This document shows positions 40,825 to 58,262 of a DNA stretch of 64,000 nucleotides, one piece after another (within the stretch, counting starts at the first letter, position 1; the number at the start of each line of letters is the position of its first letter). Source of the stretch: Sinohyriopsis cumingii (taxonomy: Eukaryota; Mollusca; Bivalvia; Unionida; Unionidae). A program made the position numbers and the translations under genes. The notes below the pieces were generated by a model. That model was given only the letters and a program-made list of their open reading frames with translations. It made no database searches and was not told where the DNA came from. The stretch is from the NCBI GenBank assembly GCA_028554795.2, contig CM068828.1:18426436-18490435 (forward strand). Reading direction: 5' to 3'.

Positions 40825-43800
40825 CTGGAATAAACCAGCCTGAACTGGTATTGAACCACGATAAACTGGTTTGAAATGGTTTGAAACGAATGGAACCGGT
40901 TAAAACCGGATTGAATCGGTTTGAACCGCTTAAAATTGGTCAAAACCTGTTTATTAGAGATTACAACAATAAAATCGACTTGGAATAAACAGGTTTAAAA
41001 TGATTTTGAACCATGAAAAACAGGCTTAAACTGATTTGAAACGGATGGAACCTGTTTCAACCGGTTCGAACTGATTAACACTGGTCAAAACCTGTCCAAT
41101 AGAGCCTTCAACCATAAAATCGGCTTTGGAAAAACCGGTTTTAACTGGTTTTGAGCCAGGATAAACTGGTTTTGAACTGGTTCGAAACGGATGGAACGAG
41201 TTTGAACCGGATTAACCCAGCGTGAACCGCTTAAATCCGGTCGTAACATCTCCATTAGAACCGTAAACATTAAAATCGAACTAGAATAGACCGGTTTGAA
41301 CTGTCTTAGAAAAAGGATAAACTGGGCTGAACCGGAATGGAACGGATGGAACTGGTTTGAACCGGACTGAACCGGCTTGAACCGCATAAAAGCGATACAA
41401 ACCTGTCCAATAAAGCCTTAAACCATAAAATCTGCTTGGAATAAATCGGATTAAACTGGTTTTGAACCATGATAAACTGGTTTGAACCGGTTTGAAACGA
41501 ATGGATCGTGTTTGAACTGGATTAAACCAGTTTGAAACAATAAACAGAGGTAAAAACCTGTCCAACAGAGCCTTAAATCATAACATAGGCTCGGAATAAA
41601 CCGGTGTGAACTTCTTTTGAACCAGGATAAACAGGTTTGAACTGGTTTGAAACGGATAAAACCAGTTTGAACTGGAATGAACAGCTTAAACCCGAACAAA
41701 ACCTGTTTATTAGAACTTTGAGCATAAGATCGTCTTTGAATAAACCGGTTCAATCTGGTTTTGAACCAGGATAAACAGGGTTGAACTGGTTCGAACCGGA
41801 ATGAACCGCTTTGAACCGCTTAACACCGGTCAAAAAAAGTTTATTAGAGCTTTTAACCATAAAATCGTCTTGAAAAAATCGGTTTGAACTGGTTTTGAAC
41901 CAGGATAAATTGGCCTGAACTGGGTTGAAACGGACTGAACCGGTCTGAATCTTACTGAACCAGTTGGAACCACTAAAAACCAGTCAAAACCTGTTCAACA
42001 GAACCCTAAACAATAAAATCGGCTTGGAATGAACCTGTTTGAACTGGTTTTCAAAAAGGACAAGAAAGATTGAACTGGTCTCAAACGGACGGAAAAGGTC
42101 TGAATCGGATTGAAACAGCTTCACACGAGACAAAATCTGATGAGTAGAGATTTACACCACACAATCGACCCGAGATAAACCGGTTTGAACTGGTTTTGAA
42201 CCTGGATAAACTGGTTTGAACTGGTTTGAAACGGATAGAATGGATCTAAACCGGACCGAAGCGGTTTGAACCGATTAACGCCGCCCAAAACAAGGTTATT
42301 ATGACCTTAACACATAAAATCGGTTTGGAATAAACCGGTTCGAACTGGTTCGAAACAGGAAATAAATTGGTATAAATTGATTTAAAACGGACGGAACCGG
42401 ATTGAACCGGTTTGAACCACATACATCCGGTCAAAACCTGTCTAATGGAACCTTAAACCATAGAATCGACTTGGAATAGACCGGTTTGAACTAGCTTTGA
42501 ACCAGGATAAATTGCTTTGAACTGGTTTGAAACGGAAGAAAATGGTATGAACCGGATTGAACCGGTTTTACATGATTTAAACCAGTCACAACCAGTCCAA
42601 TAGAGCTTTAAACTATAAAATCGCCATTGAATAAACCTGTTTGGACTGGTTTTGAACCAGGATAGACATGTTTGAACTGGTTTGAAACGGATGGAATAGA
42701 CTGATCCGGTATGAGCCGTTACAAACCGGCCAAAACCTGACCAATAGAGAATGAAACCATAAACTCGTCATGGAATAAACCTGTTTGAACTGGTTTCGAA
42801 CCAGGAGAAACTGGTTTGAGTCGGTTTGAAACGGATGGAACCGGTTTGAACCGCTTAAAACCGGTCACAACTTGTATATTACTGCTTCAAACCATAACAT
42901 CGGCTTGGAATTAACCGGTTCAAACTGATTTTGAACAGGATAAGTTTGTTAGAACTGGTATGGAACGGATGGAACCGGTTTGAACCGGACTGAACCAGTT
43001 TGAACCGCTATAAACCCCTCAAAAACTGTCCAATAGAGCTTTAAAACGAAACGTTGACTTGGAAAAACCGGTTTGAATTGGTTTAGAACCAGAATAAATT
43101 GGTGTGAACTGGTTTTAGACGGATGGAAAAGGTCTGAGCCTGACTGAACCGGTTTGAATCGCTTCAAACTGGATAGAACCTGTTTATTAGAGCTTTGAAT
43201 CATAATATCAACTTGGAACATATCGGGTCAAGCTGGTTTGAACCAGGATAAACTGGTTTGAATTGGTTCGAAATCGATGGAACCATTTTGACTCGGATTG
43301 AACCTGTCTCAACTGCCTAACACCAGTCAAAACAAGTTCATTAGAGCCTTAAACCATACAATCAGCTTGGAATAAACCTGTTTGAAGTGGTTTTGAACCA
43401 CGATAAATTCGATTGAACTGGTTTGAAATGGATGGAACCAGTTTGAACCATATTAAACCGGTTGAAACCTGTCTAATGGAACATAAAACCATAAAATCCG
43501 CTTGGAATACACCAGTTTGAATAGGTTTTGAACCAGGATATACTGGTTTGAAATGGATGGAATCAATTTGAACCAGAATGAACCGGTTTGAACCGCTAAA
43601 ACGTAAAAACATGACGAATGGAGAATTAAACAATCAAATCGACTTGGAATAAACCGGCTTAAACTGGTTTCGAGCCAAGACCAACTGGTTTCAACTGGTA
43701 TGAAACGGACGGAACCGGTTTGAACCGGATTCAACTGGATTGAGCAGCTTGACACCGGTGAAAACCTGTCATATAGAGCATTGAACCATAAAATCGGCTT

Positions 43801-44345
43801 GGAATAAACCGGTTTGAATTGTTTTTGAACCAGGATAAAGTGGTTTAAACTGGTTTGGAACGGATGGAACCAGTCTGAACCGGATTGAAGCGGTCTGAAC
43901 TGCTCAACCCTGGTCAAAACAACTTTATTAAAGCATTAAACCATAAAATCGGCATAGAATAAAACGGTTTGAAACGATTTGAACCAGAATAAATTTCGTT
44001 GGATTGGTTTAAAACGGATGGAACCAGTTTAAACGGGTTGTACCGGTTTTAACCGGTTCAAACCGGTTTAAGCTGGTTTTGAAAAAGAATAAATTGGTTT
44101 GAACTGGTTTGAAACGGATGGAACCGGTTTGAACTGGACTGAACCGGTTTGAACTGCTTAACAACGGTCAAAACAAGTTTATCAGAGCCTTAAACCATGA
44201 AAAAGGCTCGGAACAAAACGGTATGAGCTGCTTTTGACACTAGGATAGAACGGTTTAAAATGGTTTGACACGGGTGGAACCGATCTGAACCGGTTTGAAC
44301 TGCTTAAAACTGGTCAAAACTTGTCCAACATGTTTTGACAGGCTT
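40825..44345. repeat. Satellite array I, about 150-bp monomers of AACCGGTTTGAA words
   Basis: Monomers of about 145-155 bp repeat the order: ACCATAAAATCGGCTTGGAA, TAAACCGGTTTGAACTGG, TTTGAACCAGGATAAACTGG, GTTTGAAACGGATGGAACC, several 10-bp GAACCGGTTT words, then GGTCAAAACCTGTCCAATAG. About 23 monomers are present, 70-90% alike by eye. Within a monomer the 10-bp word [T/C]TTGAACCGG recurs, so the array is a higher-order repeat of a short ancestral unit. Open frames on the minus strand (FKPVQTGSVRFKPV) come from the repeat and are not genes. Confidence 0.9.
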
Positions 44346-44585
44346 TAAGCGCTTCAATCAGGTTCAATCCTGTTCAATCCGGTTCCATCCGTTTCTCTCC
44401 AGTTCAAACCAGTTTATCCTTGTTGTAAACCGGTTCAAACCGGTTTATTGTAAGCCCGAAGTATGGTTGAAGGCTGTATAAGACAGGTTTCGACAGGTTT
44501 CAAGCGGTTGAAACGGGTTCAGTCCGAATCAGATAGGTTTGATCCGTTTCAGATCAGTTTATCCTGGTTCGAGCCAGTGATCATA
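44346..44585. repeat. Inverted segment of satellite I
   Basis: Here the words switch to the opposite strand (GGTTCAATCC, CCGGTTCAAACCGG, CAGTTTATCCTGGTTC), showing an inversion of one to two monomers at the edge of the array. Confidence 0.75.
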
Positions 44586-47500
44586 AATTGGTTCTCTAGC
44601 ACCCAAGGAAAGCTACCCTAGCAACACGATTTCAATATACTTCCTTGAAACTTTTAATAGGTAGCCTATCAAGCATCAATTGGTAGCCTAGCAAGCATGC
44701 ATATGTACCCTAGCAAAGATAAAAGCTACCTTAGCAACAAGTATTCAATATTCTCTGAAACTTTGAACAGGTACCATAGCAACCATGAATAGATACTCAA
44801 GCAACCATTGATATGTACCCTAGTAACCAAGAAATGCTACCCTAGCGTAAAGTTTTCAATATACATCTTAGAACATTTATTAGGTATCCCAGCAACCAAA
44901 GAATAATTAGCTTTGCAACCAAAAGGAGATGCACTAGCAACAAGTTTTCAATATAAGCCATAGCAACTTTGAATAAGTATCTTTGCAATCATGAATATTT
45001 ACCCTAGCGACCATGAACAGGTACCCTTGCAACCAAGGAAAGCTAACGTAGCAACAAGTTTTCAATATATTACCTAGAAACTTTGAATTGGTACCCTAGC
45101 AACAATGAATAGGTTGTCGAGCAACCATGAATGTGTTTCCTAGCAACCAAGGAAAGCTACATAGCAACACGTTTTCAATTTCCTGCCTGGAAACTCGTTA
45201 CGTACCATAACATCAATAAATAGGTACCCTAGCAACCATGAATAGGTACCTTAGCAACGAAGAAAAACTGTCCTAGCAGCAAGATTTCAATATACTTCCT
45301 ATAAACTTTCAATAGGTTTCCAGCAACCATGAATAGGTACACTTTCAACCATGAATAGGTACGCTAACAATCAAGAAAAGCAGCCCTAGTAACACATTTT
45401 AATAGACTTCATATATACTTTGAACAGGTACCTTATCAACCATGATTAGGTACCCTAGCAGCCATGAAGAGATACCCTCGCAACTAAAGCAAGCTACCCC
45501 ATAAAACTTTTTAATGTACTCCCTAGAAACTTGGAATAGGTTCTCTAGCAATCTTGAATATGAACCCTAGCAACCAGGAAAAGCTTCAGCAGCAACACGT
45601 TTTCATTATCCTTCCTAGAGACTTTGAACAGTCCTCCCTTGCAACCATGAATAGATACCCTATCAACCATTAATAGGTACCCTAGCACCCAAGAAAAGCT
45701 ACCTTAGCACCAAGTTTTTAAAATTCTTCCTAGAAACTTTGAAGCGGTACCATAGCAAGCATGAATAGATATTCTAGCAACTATGAAAAGGTTCCCTAGC
45801 AACCAAGAAAAGCTAACCTAGCAGCAAGTTTTCAATATACTTCATAGAAACTTTGAAAAGTTACCCTAGCAACTATGTTTAGGTACCCTAGAAATCATAA
45901 ATTAGTCCTCTAATACCCCAGTAAAGTTACCCTAGCAACAAGTTTTCAGTATACTTCTTTCAACTTTTGAATATGTAGCCTAGCAAGTATGAATTTGTAT
46001 CCTAGCAGGCATGAATAGATACCTAGTAAGGATGAAATCTAACTTAGCAACACGTGTTCAATATACTGCCTAAATATTTTCAACAGGTACCCTAGCAACC
46101 ATGAATAGGTACTCTAGCAACCACCGATATGTACCCTTGAAACCAAGAAAAGCTACCCTAGCACCAAGTCTTCAAAATACTTCCTAGAGACTTTGAAAAG
46201 GTACCATAGCACCAATAAATATGTATCCTAGCAACTATCAATATATTCCCTAGCAACCAAAAAAAGCTAACCTTGCAGAAAGTTTTCAATATACTTCCTA
46301 CAAACTTGTAATAGTTACCCAAGCAGCCATGATTAGGTACCCTAGTAAACACGCACTGGCACCCTAGCAACCATGAAAAGCTACCATGTCAAAAAAAATC
46401 AATACACTTCATATATTATTTGAATAGGTACCTTAGCAACCATATTTAGGTAATCTAGCAAGCATGAATAGATATCCTGGCAACCAAATAAAGTTACCCT
46501 AGTAACAACGTTTCAATATACTCCATAGAAACTCTGAATAGGAACCCTAGCAACCATGAATAGGTTCCCTAGCAACCATGAATACCAACCCTAGCAACCA
46601 AGAAATGCTTCCGACGCAACAAGGTTTTTAAGATACTTCCTAGAAACTTTCATCAGGTACCCTTGCAACCATGAATAGGTACCATAGGAACCATGAATAT
46701 ATACCATACCAACCGGGAAAAGCTATCACTGCAACAAATTTTCACTAAGCTTCCAATAACTGTGAATGGGTACCATATCAGCCACGAAGAGCTACGTGCA
46801 AATATGAGTAAGTACTTTAACAACCAAAAAAGATACTCTACAACACGTTTGCAATATACTTAGTAGAAATTTTAAATAGGTATCCAAGCAACCATGAATA
46901 GGTAACCTAGCAACATGTCTTCAATATAATCCCTTGCAACTTTGAAAAGATACCTAAGCAACCATGAATAAGTATCCTAGCAGCTATCAATAGCTTCCCT
47001 AGCAACCAAGAAAAGTTAACCTAGCCTCAAGTTTTTAATATACTTCCTAGAAACTTTGAATATGTAGCATATCAAGTATGAACTGGTAGCCTAGCAAAGA
47101 TGAAAAGCTACCTTAGCAACAAGTGTTCAATATTCTCCCTAGAAACTTTGAACAAGTACCCTAGCAACTATGAATAGGTACTCTAGCTACCATTGACATG
47201 TACCCTACCAGCCAAGAAAAGCTAAATTAGCGTTAAGTTTTCGATATACTTCTGAGAACATTTAATAGTCATCCCAGGAACCAGGAATAGATACCCTAGC
47301 AACGATTAATAAGTTTCTTAGCAACATAGAAAAGCCACCCTAGCAACAAATGTTTGATATACTACCTAGAAACTTTGGACAGGTAACATGCAACCATGAA
47401 TAGGTAACCTAGCAACCAAAAGAAGATACCCTAGCAACAAATGTTCAATATACTCCATATAGGTACCCTAGCAACCAAACAAAGTTACCCTAGTAATACG

Positions 47501-47750
47501 TTTTCAATATACTTGCTAGAAACTTTAAATAGGTAACCTAGGAACCACGAATCGATGCCCATGAGCCATCTATAGGTACCCTAGCAACCAAGCAAAGTTA
47601 CCCTAGCACCAAGTTTTCAATATACTTGCTTGAATAGTTACCATATGAACCATGCTTAGGTACCCTAGCAAGGTGTGCTAATAACCATGAATAGGTACCG
47701 TAGAAACCAAGAAAAGATAAACTAGCAACAAGTTTTCAATATACTTTCTA
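44586..47750. repeat. Satellite array II, about 115-bp units of 22-bp words
   Basis: The 22-bp word GTACCCTAGCAACCATGAATAG occurs two or three times per unit, followed by CAACCAAGAAAAGCTACC, CTAGCAACAAGTTTTCAATA and TACTTCCTAGAAACTTTGAA. About 28 units are present, with variable word number. It is unrelated to array I, which flanks it on both sides in related form. Confidence 0.9.
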
Positions 47751-49067
47751 AACCGGTTTCAATAGGGTTGATCAAGGGTAAACCGTCTTATCCGATGCAA
47801 ACTGGCTTGATGCGATTAAAACCTATCCAATCCAGTCTGGTATGTTAAAATCGGCTGGTGAAAAACCAGTTTCATTAAGGTTTGATCCAGGACAAACCGG
47901 TTTGTACCGGAATGTAACGGTCTCATCCGGAGTAATCTGATTTGATTCGGTTGACACCTGCCCAATCTAGTCAGATGGGTAAAAGCTTATTAAACAAATT
48001 TGATCCTGGCATAGTCTGGTTTGAACCGATTTTAATCGTATTGATGCCGTCTGATCCGGAGAAACATATTTTCATACGCTTTAAACCTGTCCAATCCAGT
48101 CTTACACGAAAAATGCATCTTGTAATAGACCGATTCGAACCTGTTTGATCCCGAATGAATTGGTCTAATCCGGAGAAATTCGGTTTAATTCGATTAAAAC
48201 CGGTCCAGTCCAGTCTGATTCACAGTAAACTCGTTTGATACGGTTAAAATCTGACGAATACAGCATTATACGAAAACCTCAGCTTGTAATAAACCGATTG
48301 AACCGTTTTGATCCTGATTGTATCGGTTTTATCCGATTTAACCGGTCTGATCCGGAGTAAACTGGTTTGATACGGTTAAAACCTGTCCAATCTAGTCTTT
48401 CGAGAACAACTCATCTTCTAATAGACAGATTTAACTGGTTGGATCCACAATAATAAGGTTCCAACTGGAATTAAACAGTTTGATTCAGAGTAAACTCGTT
48501 TCGTACGCTTTCAACCTATCCAATCCGGTCTGATGTAAAAATATCGGTTTGTAATAGACCGGTTTCATCTGATATGAGTCAGGATAAACCAGTTTGGATC
48601 AGTTACAACCGGATTGGACTAGTCTGACCCAGAGACAACTGGCTCGATACGGTTAAGATCTGTCCAATCCAGTCTTATACGACATAACCAGCTTGTAATC
48701 CACTGGATTGAATTGGTTTGATCCGGATTAAACCGGTTTGAACTCGTCTGATCCGGACTAAACTTGTTTGATGTGGTTAAAACCTGTCAAATCTAGCTTT
48801 ATACGAGAACTCAGAATGTAATAGACAGGTTTGAACTAGTTGAATCCAGAATACACTGGTTTGAAATAGTTTGTACGGTCTAAATCGGTTTGAACCGGTT
48901 TGATCAGGATTAAACTGGTTTCATACGGATACAACCTGTCCAATCAAGGTTTGCGTAATAAATTTCTTGTAATACAAATGTTTCAACAGATTTATCAAGT
49001 AGAAACCGGTTTGAATAGGACTGATCAAAACAAACTGGTTTGATGCGATTAAAACCTGTCCAATACT
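47751..49067. repeat. Satellite array III, first part, about 145-bp monomers
   Basis: A relative of array I with its own phrases: GATTTGATACGGTTAAAACC, TGTCCAATCCAGTCTTATAC, GAACTGGTTTGATCCAGAAT, GTCTGATCCGGAGTAAACTG. The sharing of the GGTTTGAACCGG words shows a common origin with array I. Confidence 0.88.
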
Positions 49068-49225
49068 TTGTATAGCGCCTAATCTTTAGAAGCTCTAAGC
49101 GCTTTACAACATTAGACAACACCTATTAGATAAAGAAACATATAATTATATGATCACAAAAACAAACAACATGAAATTAGAAATTTTTTTTAAAAAAAAC
49201 ATGCTGAGAATATTTAAGGTTGGAA
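49068..49225 (-). repeat. Inverted copy of the repeat at 50780-50935
   Basis: Reading the minus strand gives TGTTGTAAAGCGCTTAGAGC and ATTAGGCGCTATAC, the same as at 50880-50925. The two copies are about 90% alike and flank 1.55 kb of array III. The end GCGCTATATAAA... resembles the tail of SINEs common in marine invertebrates. Confidence 0.8.
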
Positions 49226-50610
49226 ACAAGGATAAACCGATCTGAACCTGATTGAAGAGGTGTGATACGGAGCAAACTTGTTCAATACGGTTACGACATG
49301 ATCAATCCATTCAGATGCGTAAACACAGTTTGTTATAAACCAGATTGAACATTTCTGATCCAGGAAAATCCGGTTTGAACTGTCTTGAGCCAAAATGAAC
49401 CGGTCTCATCCTGACTTAACTCGTTTGATACGGTTAAAACCTGTCCAATACAGTCTTATACGAGACAAGCATCTTTTAGCAGACCGGTTTGAATTGGTTT
49501 GATCCAGAATAAACAATACTGAACCAGTTTGAACCGAACTGAACAAGTCTAATCGGGAGTAAGCTGGTTATTTACGGTTATCCCCTGTGCAATCCAGTTT
49601 TCTACAATATAATTAGCTAGTAATAGACCGGTTCGAACTGGTTTGATCCATAATAAACCGGACAGAACCGGTTTGAACCGGAATCAGTCTTTCTAATCCG
49701 GAGATAATGATTTGATATGGTCATAATCCTGTCCACACCTGTCTAATATGTGTACAAATCGGCTTTTAATAAACCGGTTTCAACAGTTTAGATAAAGGAT
49801 CAATCAGTTTCGATCCTTTTGAGTAGAATTCAACCGGTCTGATCCAGATAAAACTAAATTGATACGGTTAAAATCTGTCCAATCCAGTCTTTTACGAACA
49901 AATCAGCTTGTAATAGACACGTTTGAACTGATTCAATACAGAATAAACCGGTTTCAGCCGGGTTGGACCGGATTGAACCAGTCTGATCGTGAGTAAATTC
50001 ATTTGATACGGTTTGATACGGTTAAGACCTGTTCAGTCCAGTTTTGCACGAAAATATCAGCTGGCAATAGATTTGAACTGGTTAGATCCAGGAAAAAAAT
50101 CCGGTTTGAGCCGCTTCGGACTGGATTGAACCGGTCTGATGGAGCAACCTATTTTGATACGGTTAAAAACTATCCAATCCAGTTTGATGTGTACAAATCG
50201 ACTTCTACCAGAGCGGGTTGAGCTGGTTTGATCCAGAATAAACCGATTTGATCCGCTTTGAATGGATTAAACCGGATTTAACAATCTGATCCGAGTGAAA
50301 CTAGTCTGATACGGTTCAAAACTCTCCAAACCGGTCTCGGACAAAAATATCGTCTTGAAATAGACCTGCTTGAACTGGTTTGATCCAGAATAAACCAGCC
50401 TGAAAATGATTCGACAAGTCTGATCCGGATTAAATTGGTTTGATAGAGATGAAACCTGTCCAAACCAGACTTATACGAAACAATCAGCTTGTACTAAACC
50501 GGTTTGAACTGTCCTGATCCAGAATAAACCGGTTCGAACTGGTTTGAACCAGATTGAACCGATCTGATCCGGATAAAACTACTTTGATGTTGATGAAACC
50601 TGTCCAATCA
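49226..50610. repeat. Satellite array III, second part
   Basis: Continuation of the 145-bp monomers (GATACGGTTAAAACCTGTCC, AATAGACCGGTTTGAACTGG) between the two inverted flanking repeats. Confidence 0.88.
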
Positions 50611-50779
50611 ATTCTACTATTAGTAATCATAATTAAATATACATTACCGATTATTTTAGATAGCGAGTTCTGGATATAATGATCGTTTATTCGTTCAATC
50701 CTTTATTCATGCAACGACGTATCTATTGTTTCAAAATGACTCATATATGAACAAACTTAAAGACCTAATAATGTTTCAT

Positions 50780-51045
<266 letters not shown>

Positions 51046-51487
51046 TATTTGCGGTGAATATGCCTTGTGTTATAAATGACGGAAGTTACACGTATACGCG
51101 AAATAAGACTTTTCGTAAAATTGGAAGCTGGGCCGAGTCTAAATTTTTCAATTGGTACATTTTCTGAGACAGTCTTTCTGGTCAAACATTAAGATGTAAA
51201 ACTATCCTACAAAACTGGATAAAACACGCTATTACAAACATCAATTCAAAAGTTATTATTATCCAAAACTGTATGTACAATGCGGTAAGTATGTATGTAT
51301 GTATGTATGTGTGTGTGTGTGTGTGTGATTTGGATTTTTAACGTAGCTTTAACAATTTTTCAGTCATATCGCTACGATGTCTGCAGTGTGACATCATGCC
51401 GTAGATCTTCCTTTAAAAAAAAATGCCTATGCCCTAACCCTAACCCAGCTTTCTAACTCTGAACCTAATCATCACCCTAGCCCTACG

Positions 51488-51489
<2 letters not shown>

Positions 51490-51571
<82 letters not shown>
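51490..51571. repeat. (TA)n microsatellite
   Basis: About 40 TA units, preceded by a short CCCTAACCCTAACCC stretch near 51430. Confidence 0.95.
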
Positions 51572-51573
<2 letters not shown>

Positions 51574-52237
51574 CTATATCTACATTCATCAACGTGAAAC
51601 TGGTACTTTCGTAAACTTTAAAACTACGCCACATGAAATATTTTCGCATCAAGTTATGAAGTCTTTATGTCATAAATTAAGATGCAGATCTAATCCGATT
51701 AAAACAGTAAATAAGACAAAATATGTAAACTTTCTACAGAACATGCACTATGCGATATGGGTAACCCCAGAGAACAAAATGAAACCCCTCTCCAGGTCCC
51801 CATTGCATATAGAAGCTTGACTTTTACGTTTTTCTTTCCTGTATCCGTTTCTCATTGGATGGCTATGTAGCAAGTATCCTTATATATGTCTTTCATGAAG
51901 TAATTTAAATTGAACGGATAAATATATTTGATTTAACAAAAATACCACACCTTATGTATTTCATTCAGTTATCTCCCTTACACCATACAATGACATTTAA
52001 AGAAACACAAATTCACATGAATTCTAACCCAATCATCTCAAAAAGTATGGATCACTTCCAATAAAACAGTCTAAGAAATGGTACAATATATACAGGTATT
52101 AAACAAATATATCCGTCTAACAAAACGAATGGGGACAGAATCAGTCTTTTCGTAAAATAATACAAAGTGCGCCAAATATAACATTACTCAAACAAAAAGA
52201 AAAGTAGTCTGCCATTCCTACACTTCAAAATAGTAAC
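51572..52237. other. Host non-coding DNA
   Basis: Nothing recognised apart from A+T-rich sequence. Confidence 0.45.
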
Positions 52238-53337
52238 CAAAAACCTACTAAACAGTACATAGAATAACATTATCCATACCACAAACCTACTAAACAGTAC
52301 ATAGAATAACATTATCCATACCAAAAACCTACTGAACAGTACATAGAATAACATTATCCATACCAAAAACCTACTGAACAGTACATAGAATAACATTATC
52401 CATACCAAAAACCTACTGAACAGTACATAGAATGACATTATCCATACCAAAAACCTACTAAACAGTACATAGAATAACATTATCCATACCAAAAAACCTA
52501 CTGAACAGTACATAGAATAACATTATCCATACCAAAAAACCTACTAAACAGTACATAGAATAACATTATCCATACCAAAGAACCTGCTAAACAGTACATA
52601 GAATAATATTATCCATACCAAAAACCTACTAAACAGTACATAGAATAACATTATCCATACCAAAAACCTACTAAACAGTACATAGAATAACATTATCCAT
52701 ACCAAAAACCTACTGAACAGTACATAGAATAACATTATCCATACCAAAAACCTACTAAACAGTACATAGAATAACATTATCCATACCAAAAACCTACTGA
52801 ACAGTACATAGAATAACATTATCCATACCAAAAACCTACTAAACAGTACATAGAATAATATTATCCATACCAAAAACCTACTAAACAGTACATAGAATAA
52901 CATTATCCATACCAAAAACCTACTGAACAGTACATAGAATAACATTATCCATACCAAAAACCTACTAAACAGTACATAGAATAACATTATCCATACCAAA
53001 AACCTACTAAACAGTACATAGAATAACATTATCCATACCAAAAAACCTACTGAGCAGTACATAGAATAACATTATCCATACAAAAAACCTACTAAACAGT
53101 ACATATAATAACATTATCCATACCAAAAAACCTACTAAACAGTACATAGAATAACATTATCCATACCAAAAAACCTACTGAACAGTACATAGAATAACAT
53201 TATCCATACCAAAAACCTACTAAACAGTACATAGAATAACATTATCCATACCAAAAAACCTACTGAACAGTACATAGAATAACATTATCCATACCAAAAA
53301 ACCTACTAAACAGTACATAGAATGACATTATCCATAC
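52238..53337 (-). repeat. 42-bp minisatellite, about 26 copies
   Basis: Units read ACCTACTAAACAGTACATAG, AATAACATTATCCATACCAA on the plus strand, with an A-run of 5 or 6. Because 42 is a multiple of 3, the minus strand stays open and reads RFLVWIMLFYVLFS in every unit, giving frames of 109 and 172 codons that are broken only where the A-run changes length. Copies differ by one or two bases (CTAAAC or CTGAAC). No start context or flanking exon supports a gene. Confidence 0.95.
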
Positions 53338-53417
53338 AGGCATTCACAAATTAATATTCTCCGAAATCTACGTACAAGTGACCTTTAGTTTTAGTATTTA
53401 GTACTTAGTATTAATGG

Positions 53418-54040
53418 CTGTATGTATGTATGTATGTATGTACTTAATGTATGTACTTAACGTATGTATGTATGTACTTAATATATGTATGTATGTATGT
53501 ATGTACTTAATGTATGTATGTACTTAATGTATGTACTTAATGCATGTATGTATGTACTTAATGTATGTATGTACTTAATGTATATATGTACTTAATGTAT
53601 GTATGTATGTACTTAATGTATGTATGTATGTATGTACTTAATGTATGTATGTACTTAATGTATGTATGTACTTAATGTATGTATGAATGTATGTATGTAT
53701 GTATGTATGTACTTAATGTATGTATGTACTTAATGTATGTATGTATGTATGTATCTATGTACTTAATGTATGTATGTACTTAATGTATGTATGTATGTAC
53801 TGTATGTATGTATGTATGTACTTAATGTCTGTATGTACTTAATGTCTGTATGTATGTATGTATGTACTTAATGTATGTATGTATGTACTTAATGTATGTA
53901 TGTATGTATGTACTTAATGTATGTATGTATGTATGTATGTATGTATGTATGTATACATGTACTTAATGTATGTATGTATGTATATACTTAATGTATGTAT
54001 GTGTGTATGTATGTATGTATGCATGCACGCATGCATGAAT
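53418..54040 (+). repeat. (TATG)n array with regularly spaced ACTTAA
   Basis: Blocks of 2-9 TATG units are separated by ACTTAA about 25 times. The compound unit, TATGTATGTACTTAATG with variable length, shows that the hexamer was amplified together with the tetranucleotide. Confidence 0.95.
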
Positions 54041-54395
54041 ATATTCATGCATGAGAACTTAAGACAGCCAAATATGGTGTTTGTGGAAAACGTTTATAAC
54101 ATGATTCTAAGTGGCGATTAAAGATTGATAATCGAATGTAATTATTTCGTAAGAATGATGGCATAAAAATTACCATTCAATACACACAAATGTCCTCAAC
54201 TATATAACAAAAGGTAGATTTACAGAGAAGAAACATTTTGTGCAAATTGCTACTCCATGTATATTGAAGAGGAAAATGCAACTATTTTAAGAAAAGAGTA
54301 ATACGTGAAAGATAAATGAAAAAATATTGTAAAATATAAAATAAAACACAATCCTTTTTTAAAGCAGTTGCATTATTTACTATAATTTTAGTGAA

Positions 54396-54650
54396 TGTTG
54401 TTGTTTTTGTCGTAGGGTTTAACGCCATTTTCAGCACAAGATAGGCTATACATGGCGGTCAGTATAAATGGTGGTGGAAGAACCTGGAAAAAGCCCGGAT
54501 AGAACTACCGACCCACGAGAAGCTGGTGGCAAGCTCTCTGACGTACCCACATTGTCCGAGCCGGAGATTTGAACCCACGCAGACAGCAGAGTTGTGATTA
54601 CAACGATCCGTAACGGTGAGTTCTTTAGACCACTCGGCCACTCGGGGCTC
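54396..54650 (-). mobile_element. tRNA-derived SINE, copy 2
   Basis: Minus-strand copy with GAGTGGCCGAGTGGTCTAAA-type A box, B box, TCTCGTGGGTCGGTAGTTC and CAGGTTCTTCCACCACC, more diverged than the other two copies. Confidence 0.85.
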
Positions 54651-58183
<3,533 letters not shown>

Positions 58184-58195
58184 TACACACACACA

Positions 58196-58258
<63 letters not shown>

Positions 58259-58262
58259 GCGC
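58184..58262. repeat. Compound (CA)n-(CG)n microsatellite
   Basis: About 30 CA units pass into about 10 CG units. The alternating purine-pyrimidine run would favour Z-DNA. Confidence 0.95.

Noticed and set aside
41085-43917. Minus-strand open frames with FKPVQTGSV repeats
   Set aside because: They follow the satellite monomers, shift between frames and have no gene context.
52238-53337. CRISPR-like regular repeats
   Set aside because: The units are contiguous with no unique spacers and lie in animal DNA.
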